From contig CAYNTO010000016.1 of the NCBI GenBank assembly GCA_964400355.1, positions 1-64,000 of the forward strand: a stretch of 64,000 nucleotides of DNA, written 5' to 3'. The translations under genes and the position numbers were made by a program. The stretch is from JACKAL01 sp964400355 (GTDB lineage Bacteria > Bdellovibrionota > Bdellovibrionia > Bdellovibrionales > JAGQZY01). Positions 35,584 to 44,814 of this stretch are shown one piece after another. A model generated the notes under the pieces. The model saw only the letters and a list, made by a program, of their open reading frames with translations. It searched no databases and had not been told where the DNA came from. Every line of letters starts with the position of its first letter. Positions within the stretch are counted from its first letter, which is position 1.

Positions 35584-36360
35584 ATGTTTGCCGTGAGCGC
35601 ACTGGTCCCCGTTTACAACGAAGTCCGAACACTCCCCGCTGTTCTCCAGCAGCTTTTGCTCATTTCAGAAATCAGCGAGATTGTTATCGTCGACGACGCC
35701 TCCACCGATGGCTCTAAAGAGTTTTTAAAAAAATATTCCCATGCCAAAGTGAAAGTGCTGTTTCACGAAAGCAATCAAGGGAAAACAGCGGCGATCAACA
35801 CCGCACTCCAAGCCGCCACTGGCGAAATCGCCATCATTCAAGATTCGGATTTGGAATACGATCCCAGCGAAATCCCCGATGTGCTCGAGCCGATTTTGCG
35901 CGGAAACGCCGATGTGGTTTACGGCAGCCGGTTTTTGGTGAGAAAAACCTCTCGTGTACTTTATTTTTATCACTTTCTAGCGAACAAGTTTTTAACGTTT
36001 CTATCGAACGTGTTCACCAATATGAACATGACGGACATCGAGACGGGTTATAAAGCCTTTCCCATTCACATGATAAAACCTCTTGGATTTACCTCTCAAG
36101 GATTTGGAATGGAAGTGGAAATCACCGCACTCATGGGCTGCATCAAGCCGCGCTTGTTTGAAGTGCCCATCTCCTACTACGGCCGCACCTACGATGAGGG
36201 AAAAAAGATTGGTTTGAGCGACGGAATCGCCGCTATTTATTACATATTTTACTACAATTTCATTTATCCATTAAATCCAAAAGTGCGAAATCACATTGCT
36301 GCGACTCGTGCGCGCCTGCGCGACCAGCGCAACTCATCGCACGCCCTTAAAACCGAATAA
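35584..36360 (+). CDS. Family 2 glycosyltransferase
   Basis: 258 residues, GT-A fold: VSALVPVYNE at the start, VDDASTDGS (about 38-46), the DxD-type metal site QDSDLEYDP (about 80-88) and the acceptor region DIETGYKAFP (about 153). It resembles dolichyl/polyprenyl-phosphate sugar synthases and has no C-terminal membrane helices. It probably makes lipid-linked sugar for envelope glycans. Stops at 36360, directly abutting the converging PHP gene. Confidence 0.9.
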   Translation: MFAVSALVPVYNEVRTLPAVLQQLLLISEISEIVIVDDASTDGSKEFLKKYSHAKVKVLFHESNQGKTAAINTALQAATGEIAIIQDSDLEYDPSEIPDVLEPILRGNADVVYGSRFLVRKTSRVLYFYHFLANKFLTFLSNVFTNMNMTDIETGYKAFPIHMIKPLGFTSQGFGMEVEITALMGCIKPRLFEVPISYYGRTYDEGKKIGLSDGIAAIYYIFYYNFIYPLNPKVRNHIAATRARLRDQRNSSHALKTE

Positions 36361-37104
36361 TCACGCCCATTGCACATCGACTCTTCCATGCACCGCATGC
36401 GCTTTTGCGCTGAGTCCTCGCGGCTGAAAATAGCCGAAATCGATGGTCTGTGCGCGAATCGCGCACTTGATGCTCGCAAAGTCTTTATCACAATGAAAAA
36501 TTGTTTTCCACGACTCGAGTTGCCGCGGATGATGGAGGTCACTATTGGCTATTTTGGGAAGCGACGACTTTTGCACGAGGGGGAACAGCAAATCACCACT
36601 CGCCACCTCCCACGCGTCGAACAAATTACACAGTTCGGCTCTTTGATTCCATAAAAGTTGAGTTTGAAATTCTTTTCTTCCGGTATCCACGGGATGGGCA
36701 GCGATGGCGATTCCACCCTGCTCCTGTATAGCTAAAATGGTCTCTGAGATCGAAAGATCGGGATCAATAAAATTTTGAATACCCACGGCTAGAATATGCG
36801 CCGAGTTTTTATGGGAAAACGAATTTTTGGTGATTTCTACTCCTGGAATAACCAGCAGCCCGTAGTCGCGCCGCGCGCGCTCCGCATGGTGATGAATGGA
36901 CTCCATGTACTGACTGAAAGTTCTTTCGGTCAGGCTTTTCGAGAGCCAGCGCGCCGACTGCCCTAAGAACGATTTTTTCTCGCACAGATGATCGGTAATT
37001 GCAATCGCACCCATGCCATTGCGACCGGCCAAATCCACGAGTTGAGCTATGCTGAGCACACCATCACTAAATTGAGAATGCATATGAAAATCACCGTAAA
37101 ACAT
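36361..37104 (-). CDS. PHP-domain phosphoesterase
   Basis: 247 residues from the ATG at 37104, chosen because the domain begins at once (MFYGDFHMHSQFSDG). Metal-binding motifs of the PHP family: DFHMHS, AITDHL, VIPGVEIT, IAAHPVD and ANSDLHHP. Likely a metal-dependent phosphatase or nuclease such as RNase AM/nucleoside 3',5'-bisphosphatase relatives. The 225 bases upstream show no further gene. Confidence 0.88.
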   Translation of the reverse strand: MFYGDFHMHSQFSDGVLSIAQLVDLAGRNGMGAIAITDHLCEKKSFLGQSARWLSKSLTERTFSQYMESIHHHAERARRDYGLLVIPGVEITKNSFSHKNSAHILAVGIQNFIDPDLSISETILAIQEQGGIAIAAHPVDTGRKEFQTQLLWNQRAELCNLFDAWEVASGDLLFPLVQKSSLPKIANSDLHHPRQLESWKTIFHCDKDFASIKCAIRAQTIDFGYFQPRGLSAKAHAVHGRVDVQWA

Positions 37105-37329
37105 AATACCAGAGTAACAAGCATCTATAGGCACCACCGACAGCTTACAGTTAGAGAATCGTTAATGTTCTGTTGTGCTCGGCAGGATGATGTTGTGTTC
37201 AGTGGGATGAAACGTAAGTACCACTACCAAGGTCCAGTGAAGCATGCAGCATATGTTGAGAGATCCCTATTTACTTTCATCATGAGTTGTATAAGCCTAT
37301 AGAGGTTCGCGTTTTTTCAAGGAGGATCG

Positions 37330-39048
37330 ATGCGATTTTATCTTTTAATACCTATAACATTTATCGCGCTCAGTGCCTGTACCAGTTCCAACACTGATAT
37401 CGGCTTTCGAGCTCCATCCTCTTCGGAAGTTGTGGACGGATTGGTTTGGGAAACCAAAGCCAGCAATTCTAAATTGTGGAATCAGTATTGCGTCGGCGAA
37501 GCCGATTCCAGCGATGTTCCTCAACCCAATTACTCCAACAAATTAGTGAAGAACGCCGTCGAGGTGTTTAAATATGTCGCGCCCAATAGCTTTTATCTTT
37601 ATCCAGCTATTGTGAACGCCTACGGATTAAAAACCGCAACGCCTCCGGATGGCGTGAGCAAACAAGCGCACACATTCCTCACTTACTTGTGCGGAGAATT
37701 TCGTGATCGCGCTTCGATGGTTGAAGCCAAGCTCTTGTGGCTTGCGCGCTTTAATAAGCTCAACAAATCCAAACAAAAATCCATTCCCGCCACTCACGAA
37801 AACGTGTGGGCAGATCTTGCGGGCTCCTCCTATGTTCCTTTTTTAAGCTATTCACACGACTTGTGGTACGCACGCCAAGCAGTTGCACCAAAAGTAAACA
37901 TTTCTCCCGGATCGATTCAAGAGGGTGAGGAAAGTTTCACTGAAACGGCCGCAGTGGACGGCATGACGGTGTGTACAGTGAAATATATGGTCAATGAAAT
38001 CTCTAAAGGTAAGGGTTTTGAAAGTTTAGCCAAACACGATGCGGGCTACGCAAAGTATTCCAAAGATTGCCCTAAGGCCGACTTGGAAGATTATTATGAC
38101 TTCCGCGGGGACTCCAACTTTAAACCCAATTCTCCAGAGTCCAATGGCATGATCTGGTACGCCAACCACATCGCCTCCGGTTGTTCCAGCACCAAAACCG
38201 CACGCGACCCTGAAAACCCCAGCGGCATCACCAATCCAGGCAACCGCGTCACCAACGAAACCTGTGACGATTACTTTCGTCACCCGTTTCGTCGCCGCTG
38301 GCAAGCCGCTCGCTCGGGACTTGCCACATGGCTGCTCCACTCGGAGCAACATGATGATGCGTTTGCCGATGACGGTGGAACTCCTATCGTGATTTGGCCT
38401 CATCGCATCACTACGAAAACAGAAACGGCAAAGCCATTTGCGTTTAAAGTCCCTAAACAAGATGGCAGCATGACGGACCCGCTTGAAGAATGGATACCGA
38501 CGTACGTGAAGTCTGATTTCGCTATGGAAGATTTTAACTTTAACAAAAATATTCTAAGCCTCTCGGAGTCGGTGGCGTTTGTGCGATTGCGCGATGCTAT
38601 GAATCGCCACACCAACTGGTATCAGTCGCAGTGGGATGACGGCCTCGGCGGCAAAAACTCGTTTAAGACTCAAGCCTACTCCCCGTTTGTGGCCTCAAGC
38701 TATGAGCCCAGCGAATCGGATCAGTTTACATTTTGTGGCATCACCGTCCCGTGTCCTACCGACGGCTTCAAGCACTGGATGTTTGTTTTCCGCGTTAAAG
38801 GCAAAAACTGGTTTCGCGTTCAAGACATTCCGGGCGCACAGCGCGAATTGAACTTTAGCTACCAGTGGTTTGATGAAACATCTCTCGGCACAACCGCACT
38901 TGCTGATGCAGAGCATGCCTGGGATCGCATGGGTACAGCACTGGAAGAAGAACTCGAAGGCGGCGCCATTTTGTATCTGCACAACCTCACCGAAGGCAAC
39001 TGGGATTCTGGCGGTGGCCAAGTTTCAGACGATGGCAATAACCGCTAG
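37330..39048 (+). CDS. Large exported lipoprotein of unknown function
   Basis: 572 residues with lipobox ALSAC (Cys 16) and a strong ribosome site (AAGGAGG). I recognise no family. About ten cysteines are spread through the mature protein, plus Trp/Tyr-rich patches (WYANHIASGCSS, TNWYQSQWDDG) that could bind carbohydrate or a hydrophobic surface. It is followed after 22 bases by a second exported gene, likely one transcript. Confidence 0.7.
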   Translation: MRFYLLIPITFIALSACTSSNTDIGFRAPSSSEVVDGLVWETKASNSKLWNQYCVGEADSSDVPQPNYSNKLVKNAVEVFKYVAPNSFYLYPAIVNAYGLKTATPPDGVSKQAHTFLTYLCGEFRDRASMVEAKLLWLARFNKLNKSKQKSIPATHENVWADLAGSSYVPFLSYSHDLWYARQAVAPKVNISPGSIQEGEESFTETAAVDGMTVCTVKYMVNEISKGKGFESLAKHDAGYAKYSKDCPKADLEDYYDFRGDSNFKPNSPESNGMIWYANHIASGCSSTKTARDPENPSGITNPGNRVTNETCDDYFRHPFRRRWQAARSGLATWLLHSEQHDDAFADDGGTPIVIWPHRITTKTETAKPFAFKVPKQDGSMTDPLEEWIPTYVKSDFAMEDFNFNKNILSLSESVAFVRLRDAMNRHTNWYQSQWDDGLGGKNSFKTQAYSPFVASSYEPSESDQFTFCGITVPCPTDGFKHWMFVFRVKGKNWFRVQDIPGAQRELNFSYQWFDETSLGTTALADAEHAWDRMGTALEEELEGGAILYLHNLTEGNWDSGGGQVSDDGNNR

Positions 39049-39070
39049 ACCCAATCAAGGAGAATGGACT

Positions 39071-39559
39071 ATGAACTTATTTAAAACCTCACTGATTCTT
39101 TTAATGAGCTTTCCACTATTTGCCAGCGCCGATGTGTTGATCGAGCGCGAGCTGTTCAATGCACGCAACGGTGAGACCTACGTGTGTAAGCTCCACGACA
39201 ATTTACAAACCGAACTGGTGAACGAAGGCGTTTCTGTGGGCTCGTTTGCAAGTGAACTCAGCTCAACACCAGAAAATATTAAAAAATGGGTGACGGAACT
39301 CAAAGCGCTATCCAAAAACAACAAGCTCCCTATGCAGTCCAAGGTTATCACCAAGTACACCCATCGTGGGCTTAAGCAGTATTCGGTGTACTCTGGTAAA
39401 AATAAAATTCCGTTTTACACACTACAAGGAAATCCCATGAAGACGCGTAAATCGAAGCTCGGCTCTCTTGAGCGTCAAGCTAAGGAAAGTAGCGGAAACG
39501 TGAACCGCCTGCGCGGCCAGGTGGACTACGCGTGTAAGATGGCAACTCTAAAACTCTAA
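39071..39559 (+). CDS. Exported hypothetical protein, 3' end at an IS junction
   Basis: 162 residues from the ATG at 39071 (AAGGAG upstream); signal peptide ends FASA. Mature protein is basic toward the end, with two cysteines and no known domain. The TAA stop uses one host base and the first two bases of the IS terminal repeat beginning at 39558, so the C-terminus may have been altered by the insertion. Confidence 0.7.
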   Translation: MNLFKTSLILLMSFPLFASADVLIERELFNARNGETYVCKLHDNLQTELVNEGVSVGSFASELSSTPENIKKWVTELKALSKNNKLPMQSKVITKYTHRGLKQYSVYSGKNKIPFYTLQGNPMKTRKSKLGSLERQAKESSGNVNRLRGQVDYACKMATLKL

Positions 39560-40518
39560 ACTGGTCCCTTACGATGTGGGCGATAGGATTTACCTTTAGG
39601 TTTGCGGCTTGCAATAACCTCATCCATGAAGAGAAAATGCCCCCACTGCTCAATTGGTATTACTAAACAGTCCAAAGTTCGTACGATTATATCCATTGGT
39701 CGTTTCTGGCGCAGATCAGACGGCCAATGGGTTCACAGATTCTGGTGTAAGTCCTGTAAAAGATCATTCTCCTCGGCAACTCTTAATTTTTGTTATCGAC
39801 AGAAAAAGCGCCATAAAAATGAAATTGTTCGGCGTGTTTATTGCGCCGGCGTGTCTCAGCGTGAAGCGGCTCGTATTTTAAACCTCAATAGAAAAACCGT
39901 TGTTCGGAAGTTTTTGCTCCTGAGCAAGCGTGAGGAATTGCGACTGGTTCAACACAACAAGAAGCTTCCGAAAGCCGTCGAGGTTGAGTTTGATGATATG
40001 GAAACTTTTGAGCACACAAAATGTAAGCCCCTTTCGATTACAATTATGGTGGAATCTAAAACTCGAAGAATATTGGATTTTGAGGTGTCTCAAATGCCAG
40101 CAAAAGGACTCCTAGCCGCAAAATCACGAAAAAAGTACGGACCACGGAAGGATTTGCGCCGTGAAGGACGCCAAAAACTCTTTGAGCGCGTTCAGGGCCT
40201 AGTGCATCCAAAAGCCATAATCCGTTCCGATTCGAATCCCCACTATAAAGAAGACGTTCGTAAATACTTTCCAGCCGCGAGCCACGAAACAGTCCTAGGC
40301 GGCAGGGGTGCGATCACCGGACAGGGTGAATTGAAAAAATTAAAGTGGGATCCAATCTTTAGCCTAAATCATACCTGCGCTATGCATAGGGCAAGTATCA
40401 ATCGATTGTTTAGAAAAACCTGGTGCACGACGAAAAAACCAGAGCGATTGAGGGCGCACATTACGCTCTATGCGATGTCCCACAACCTGCGCTTATCAAC
40501 AGTGTAGGGGGCCAGTTT
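39558..40518. mobile_element. Insertion sequence of about 961 bases with 15-base terminal inverted repeats
   Basis: The ends AAACTGGTCCCTTAC (39558-39572) and the reverse complement of 40504-40518 (AAACTGGCCCCCTAC) match at 13 of 15 positions. One transposase gene fills the element. No flanking target duplication is obvious. It sits exactly between two converging genes. Confidence 0.75.
39626..40507 (+). CDS. Zinc-ribbon/DDE transposase (IS1/IS1595-like)
   Basis: 293 residues from the ATG at 39626 (a TTG at 39602 is possible). N-terminal zinc ribbon CPHC...WCKSC (residues 4-42), a helix-turn-helix (VSQREAARILNLNRKTVVRK), then an RNase-H-like core with Asp in VEFDDMETF and Asp in IRSDSNPHY. 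The stop lies inside the right terminal repeat. The frame is intact, so the element may still be active. Confidence 0.85.
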   Translation: MKRKCPHCSIGITKQSKVRTIISIGRFWRRSDGQWVHRFWCKSCKRSFSSATLNFCYRQKKRHKNEIVRRVYCAGVSQREAARILNLNRKTVVRKFLLLSKREELRLVQHNKKLPKAVEVEFDDMETFEHTKCKPLSITIMVESKTRRILDFEVSQMPAKGLLAAKSRKKYGPRKDLRREGRQKLFERVQGLVHPKAIIRSDSNPHYKEDVRKYFPAASHETVLGGRGAITGQGELKKLKWDPIFSLNHTCAMHRASINRLFRKTWCTTKKPERLRAHITLYAMSHNLRLSTV

Positions 40519-40862
40519 TAATCTTCTTTGAGTTCAATGAGCATCTCTTTTAATTCGAGACTGGCGCGTTTGCTCTCCTTGGCGTCAAGCTGCGCTTTAA
40601 TCGCGGCGACTTCACTCTCTTGCTTGGGATTCAGGGGCGGCAGGTAGCTTAAGAGCTTGCGCTCGAGCACATCGATGTCTTTACCTAAGGAGTCGATGGT
40701 GTCTGGCACGAGCACCTCTGCGGTCCCTTCGGGAGTTGCGGTTGTGGGGACCGGCGCATCCGTGGCCTCGTTCACTCCTGTTTTTTGGTGAGGGACGCCC
40801 TGAACGGAGGACGAGGCGCAAGAGATCATAAATACAAATAAAAAAAGCTTTCGATATATCAT
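40518..40862 (-). CDS. Small coiled-coil lipoprotein
   Basis: 114 residues from the ATG at 40862, chosen because it places a lipobox FMISC at residue 14. A Pro/Thr/Glu-rich linker is followed by a C-terminal charged helix (VAAIKAQLDAKESKRASLEL) likely to form a coiled coil. Its TAA stop shares its last base with the IS right end. Confidence 0.65.
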   Translation of the reverse strand: MIYRKLFLFVFMISCASSSVQGVPHQKTGVNEATDAPVPTTATPEGTAEVLVPDTIDSLGKDIDVLERKLLSYLPPLNPKQESEVAAIKAQLDAKESKRASLELKEMLIELKED

Positions 40863-40909
40863 GCCCTTTAGGCTACATCGAAAGCTCTGTGCTGTCACGA
40901 CCGCAACGA

Positions 40910-41209
40910 TCAGTGCTTGCAATACGTCTTATTCACGCAATCTTCAGCAAAAAGAATACGGCGCTCTACTGTTGGCGTTTCGCCTTTTTTGCGAATAAAC
41001 GTTTCTACACGCGACTGCAAACAAGCGCGGGAGGTCTGCTCAAACGCCACTTCACGAGACATATCGCGGAATTTGATTTTACCCACGTCTGGAGATTCAA
41101 ACATACAGGTTTGAAAATCTCTCGGCTCGCTCGATGAGCTTTCGTCATGGGGAGCTGCCCACAAAGTGCTTGATACTAAAAGAACCATTACAAATAGAAC
41201 ATGTTTCAT
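40910..41209 (-). CDS. Small exported Cys-containing protein
   Basis: 99 residues with a signal peptide (ends TLWA) and four cysteines in the mature chain (near 35, 63, 90, 97), suggesting two disulfides. AAGGGTGG precedes the ATG. No family recognised. Transcribed in the same direction as the lipoprotein at 40518-40862. Confidence 0.65.
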   Translation of the reverse strand: MKHVLFVMVLLVSSTLWAAPHDESSSSEPRDFQTCMFESPDVGKIKFRDMSREVAFEQTSRACLQSRVETFIRKKGETPTVERRILFAEDCVNKTYCKH

Positions 41210-41412
41210 ACATCCACCCTTTTCTTTGGTAGGAGCAAAGGGAGTGCCAATACAGCTATGGCAACATACTGAATTTTATAGACAAAAACTGTTTCATAGT
41301 GAGACACGCTTAATTAATGAACACTCCACCTGCAGCTGTCTAGCCTTTCTACACTGTGATCCCCGCCCACCCACCGTTGACTTGACTCGCGCGCGGCTGT
41401 AAAAAAATAGGT

Positions 41413-41595
41413 ATGGGAAAACTACTCGATATTCTATTTGGAAAAGCGCCGAAAATTTTTAACAAAAAAGGCAACGTTCAACACGACCTCGGCAAGCAAA
41501 AATGGAGTGGCTGGTCCGATCGCTTTACCAAGGATCCCAACTACGATTACACCAAACATGTCGCTAATGCCTCGCGCGCTGAACGCAAACCTTAA
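41413..41595 (+). CDS. Small basic hypothetical protein
   Basis: 60 residues, no signal peptide, rich in Lys, Asn, Trp and Asp (KWSGWSDRFTKDPNYDYTKH). Only a modest ribosome site (AGGT) is present. The amphipathic start (LLDILFGKAPKIF) and lack of overlap with another gene make it plausible. Confidence 0.45.
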   Translation: MGKLLDILFGKAPKIFNKKGNVQHDLGKQKWSGWSDRFTKDPNYDYTKHVANASRAERKP

Positions 41596-41651
41596 CACTC
41601 AAGACCCATCCGCACAATTCACTGCGGCTGCATCAATGTGGCCGGCCCATT

Positions 41652-42905
41652 TTATCTCCGTTTGCTTAGAAATAGCTCGAGCAGGCGCTCTTTATTCTGC
41701 TCATTACGTTTGAGCTGATCGAGATAAATGGATTGAAGCTGCCCCCTCATCTGGGCGTTTTGCGGAAATCCTTTTTTGATCAGATCATGGCCCGTCACCA
41801 AAGGTGGCGGCAATTGGTCCCCGACAAAAAACATTTTTTTAAATTTTTCAGACTCCTCTGAAAAGCGTGGGCTTAAACTCATGCAATCCCAATACGCCTC
41901 GGCGTAGGATAAGTTCCCTGTAGCGACCAGGGCAATAAACGCTTTCAACTGTGCATCGCCCGTAGTGATTAAAAACTCCTGAGCCTCCACAATCGATTGG
42001 CTCGCTTCGGCAGTTGCACGCGGAATCTTACATTCGGAAAACTCTTTGATCACCGCGCGCGGTTCTTTTTGCTGAAGGCGCAAATGGTACAACGCCGTCC
42101 ACACCAAAATGGACTCCGCCTTTGGCCACACTGCCAACCGATCAAAGGCCGTGCGCAGTGAAACCTGTTGATCGATGACATGAATGTTTTCGTTCAAATC
42201 CCAGTCGGGAAAGAGAATTTCTAATATTCCAAGGTCGATCAGCAGACGGCCACAGCGATCGCGCGCCGGGGACTCAAACATTTTGTTGAGCTCATCGTAA
42301 ATACGCTCACGCGAAATGCGCGGCAAAAACACAGCCAGTTGAACCAACGCTTTCAGGGTTTGCGATTCTATGGAAAACCCCAAATGCCCAGCAAAGCGTA
42401 CACCGCGCAAAATGCGCAAGTAATCCTCGTTGAGGCGGCGCTCTGGCTCACCGACCGCGCGAATGCATTTTTTTTGAAGGTCCGCCTCCCCGTGCACCAA
42501 ATCAATCACCCGATCATCACCAATGTCGTAGTAAAGAGCATTGATCGTGAAGTCGCGGCGCTCGGCATCTTTCTCGAGAGTGGAGTACTCCACTTTGGTG
42601 GGTCTGCGCCCATCACGATAATCACATTCTTGGCGAAAGGTAGCCACTTCAATGCTATGCCCGCCGTGGACCACCCGACACACGCCAAAACTCTTTCCAA
42701 TCGGCAGCACTCTCTCGAAGTACTCCTCTATCTGATCTGGAGTCGCAGTGGTGGCCACATCGAGATCTTTAGCCATCCTTCCCAAAAGGGCATCGCGAAC
42801 ACAGCCTCCCGCCAAAACAGCCTGGTGACCATGATGCTCTAACCGCTCAATAATAAAGCGTACGGTTTGCCACTCGGGATGTTTGCTAAAGAGGCTCGAC
42901 TCCAT
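41652..42905 (-). CDS. CCA tRNA nucleotidyltransferase / poly(A) polymerase family
   Basis: 417 residues from the ATG at 42905. Class II nucleotidyltransferase head: AGGCVRDALLG and KDLDVATTA (metal-binding DxD), RDFTINALYYD, and FAGHLGFSIESQTLKAL. The tail is the helical neck/body. Adds CCA to tRNA 3' ends, although poly(A) polymerase cannot be excluded. The one tRNA in this window encodes its own CCA, so repair may be its main task. Divergent from queG with 16 bases between starts. Confidence 0.88.
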   Translation of the reverse strand: MESSLFSKHPEWQTVRFIIERLEHHGHQAVLAGGCVRDALLGRMAKDLDVATTATPDQIEEYFERVLPIGKSFGVCRVVHGGHSIEVATFRQECDYRDGRRPTKVEYSTLEKDAERRDFTINALYYDIGDDRVIDLVHGEADLQKKCIRAVGEPERRLNEDYLRILRGVRFAGHLGFSIESQTLKALVQLAVFLPRISRERIYDELNKMFESPARDRCGRLLIDLGILEILFPDWDLNENIHVIDQQVSLRTAFDRLAVWPKAESILVWTALYHLRLQQKEPRAVIKEFSECKIPRATAEASQSIVEAQEFLITTGDAQLKAFIALVATGNLSYAEAYWDCMSLSPRFSEESEKFKKMFFVGDQLPPPLVTGHDLIKKGFPQNAQMRGQLQSIYLDQLKRNEQNKERLLELFLSKRR

Positions 42906-42921
42906 TATACAAATTCTAGGT

Positions 42922-43971
42922 ATGTCTGAGGATTTAGTAAAACACATTCTGCAACAAAACAGCGTGGACCATTACGGGTTTGCACCGCTCCAGCGGCCGC
43001 TGAGCATAGACCTCTATAAAGAATGGATCTCTAAAGGCCTTCACGCCGATATGGCCTACCTTGCTGAACACACCGAAAAAAAGGAAAGCCCTCAACTGCT
43101 CCTCAAAAAAGCAAAGAGTGCCATCGTTATCACCCATCCCTACCCTGAGCCCGATGAGAATTTTCCATTAAAAAATTTAAAGATCGCCAAATATGCCTGC
43201 GGTGGCGACTACCATCACTGGCTTAAGGAAAAAATGGAAGCTCTCTGTGGTGAATTCGCCCGGGCCTTTCCCAACGAGGAATTCATGCCGTTTACCGATT
43301 CCTCACCGGTGCTCGAGCGCGATCTGGCCTATCAGGCGGGTCTCGGGTGGGTGGGTAAAAACTCCTGCTTGATCTCGCGAAAAAAAGGCAGTTATTTTTT
43401 AATTGCAGAAATCTACACCACTCTGGAGCTTGGAAAGCAGCAACCGGCTTCACCAGATCACTGCGGCACCTGTCGCCGCTGCATTGATGCCTGCCCCACT
43501 GAGGCCATCAACGAAAATCGCACTCTCGACTCCAACAAGTGCATCTCCTACTGGACGATTGAGGCCAAAACCACCCCGCCGCTTCCATTGGCCGCTCAGT
43601 TTCAATCGTGGTTCTTCGGCTGCGACATTTGCCAGGATGTTTGCCCTTGGAATGGCAAAGTCTACGGCAACCTGCCACAAGCCACCACACACGCATCCCA
43701 TAAGCCCGCTCTACTCTCCACCACTATCGATGACCTGCGCTGGATCCTCACCAGCTCCAACAATGAGCTGGAAAAAACGCTTCGGCACACGCCCATGGTG
43801 CGCGCCCGGGGGCGCGGTCTCAAAAGAAACGCGCTCATTGTGATCGCCAATAGCAGCTATCTTGAGCTACTGCCTGAGGTGCGTGCCTATGTCGACCACC
43901 CCCAGCTTGGGGAGCTTGCGCGATGGGCCGTTAATGAACTATGCACCCGCACACCAAACCACATGGACTGA
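42922..43971 (+). CDS. queG: Epoxyqueuosine reductase QueG
   Basis: 349 residues from the ATG at 42922. Contains the cobalamin-binding N-terminal part (AYQAGLGWVGKNSCLI) and the two [4Fe-4S] sites CGTCRRCIDACPTEAI and CDICQDVCPWN (about residues 182-240). Performs the last step of queuosine formation in tRNA. It is B12-dependent, so the metal-receptor-like gene at 13850 may be relevant, though that is a guess. Confidence 0.95.
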   Translation: MSEDLVKHILQQNSVDHYGFAPLQRPLSIDLYKEWISKGLHADMAYLAEHTEKKESPQLLLKKAKSAIVITHPYPEPDENFPLKNLKIAKYACGGDYHHWLKEKMEALCGEFARAFPNEEFMPFTDSSPVLERDLAYQAGLGWVGKNSCLISRKKGSYFLIAEIYTTLELGKQQPASPDHCGTCRRCIDACPTEAINENRTLDSNKCISYWTIEAKTTPPLPLAAQFQSWFFGCDICQDVCPWNGKVYGNLPQATTHASHKPALLSTTIDDLRWILTSSNNELEKTLRHTPMVRARGRGLKRNALIVIANSSYLELLPEVRAYVDHPQLGELARWAVNELCTRTPNHMD

Positions 43972-44155
43972 GCTATAGGTCTAGAATTTGTATCGACTAC
44001 TGTTCAACTCTGCAGCTACAGTCCCGTTGTCACCGGATTTTTTTATTTTTTGATTGAGTTTTAATTCGATTCATTATTTAAATTTATATGCAAACCACAT
44101 TGACCACGGCAACATTACGCCAAGATGAGATGGATCAATCACCTGAGGAGGCTCA

Positions 44156-44680
44156 ATGAGCAAAGCATGGAAGATTTTGGTCGCAAATACTGGTGAAAAA
44201 ATTAAAGTGGATAGTGAGGATTTCGAAGACCTGGCAGCTAGAAGCTGGCGCGTGATCTATCGCGGTAAAGAAAAGAAACCCTTAGTGGTAACTAGCATTC
44301 GTAAAGGCACCAGCACGCGCACAATGTCCTTGGGCCAGTACTTAATGAAACCGAAAAAAGGAAAAATGGCTTATCCGCGCCGTTGGCAGGAAGGCTTAGA
44401 CTACCGCAAAGAAAACATCCTTGTGTGCAGCATGAAAGAGCGTCAGCGCATGCTCCCAAAGCGCAAAGAAAAAACCACCTCCAAGTACAGAGGTGTTTCC
44501 TACATTCAATCTAAGCGGGTGTGGCGCGCGCGTATCGAAAAAAACAGCAAAGCCTTCTTCCTCGGGGACTATGGCACTGAGGAGAAAGCCGCGCGCGCGT
44601 ACAACAAAGCGGCACGCGATCTGTTTGGCGACGTGGCCTATCAAAACCTGATTGAAAAGCCAACCAACAAGCGCCGCTGA
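44156..44680 (+). CDS. AP2/ERF-domain protein with degenerate HNH part
   Basis: 174 residues. The C-terminal AP2 domain (110-164; KYRGVSYIQSKRVWRARI, then FLGDYGTEEKAARAYNKAA) is clear. Residues 1-95 align by pattern with the HNH homing endonucleases that often carry AP2 domains, including a remnant GLDYRKENI. The catalytic histidines are gone: where VDHINGN would be there is AYPRRWQ. It may be a homing nuclease turned DNA-binding protein. A bidirectional terminator follows. Confidence 0.8.
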   Translation: MSKAWKILVANTGEKIKVDSEDFEDLAARSWRVIYRGKEKKPLVVTSIRKGTSTRTMSLGQYLMKPKKGKMAYPRRWQEGLDYRKENILVCSMKERQRMLPKRKEKTTSKYRGVSYIQSKRVWRARIEKNSKAFFLGDYGTEEKAARAYNKAARDLFGDVAYQNLIEKPTNKRR

Positions 44681-44760
44681 TAGCGGCCAGTACTTGCGCT
44701 CGTCGGCCCAAACCGAGAAGCGCTGCTAAACACAGAGCGAATCGCAAATCTTTCACAAAT

Positions 44761-44796
44761 AAAAAAGGCTAGATCGCAATGACCTAGCCTTTTTTT
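44761..44796. terminator. Perfect bidirectional terminator
   Basis: AAAAAAGGCTAG pairs exactly with CTAGCCTTTTTT (12 bases, 11-base loop), giving a T-tract on both strands between the converging AP2 and lipoprotein genes. Confidence 0.9.
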
Positions 44797-44814
44797 ATCA
44801 ACAGTTCAGATCCA

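Noticed and set aside
38870..39070. Upstream part of the frame ending at 39559
   Set aside because: It overlaps the lipoprotein gene in another frame; the signal peptide and ribosome site place the start at 39071.
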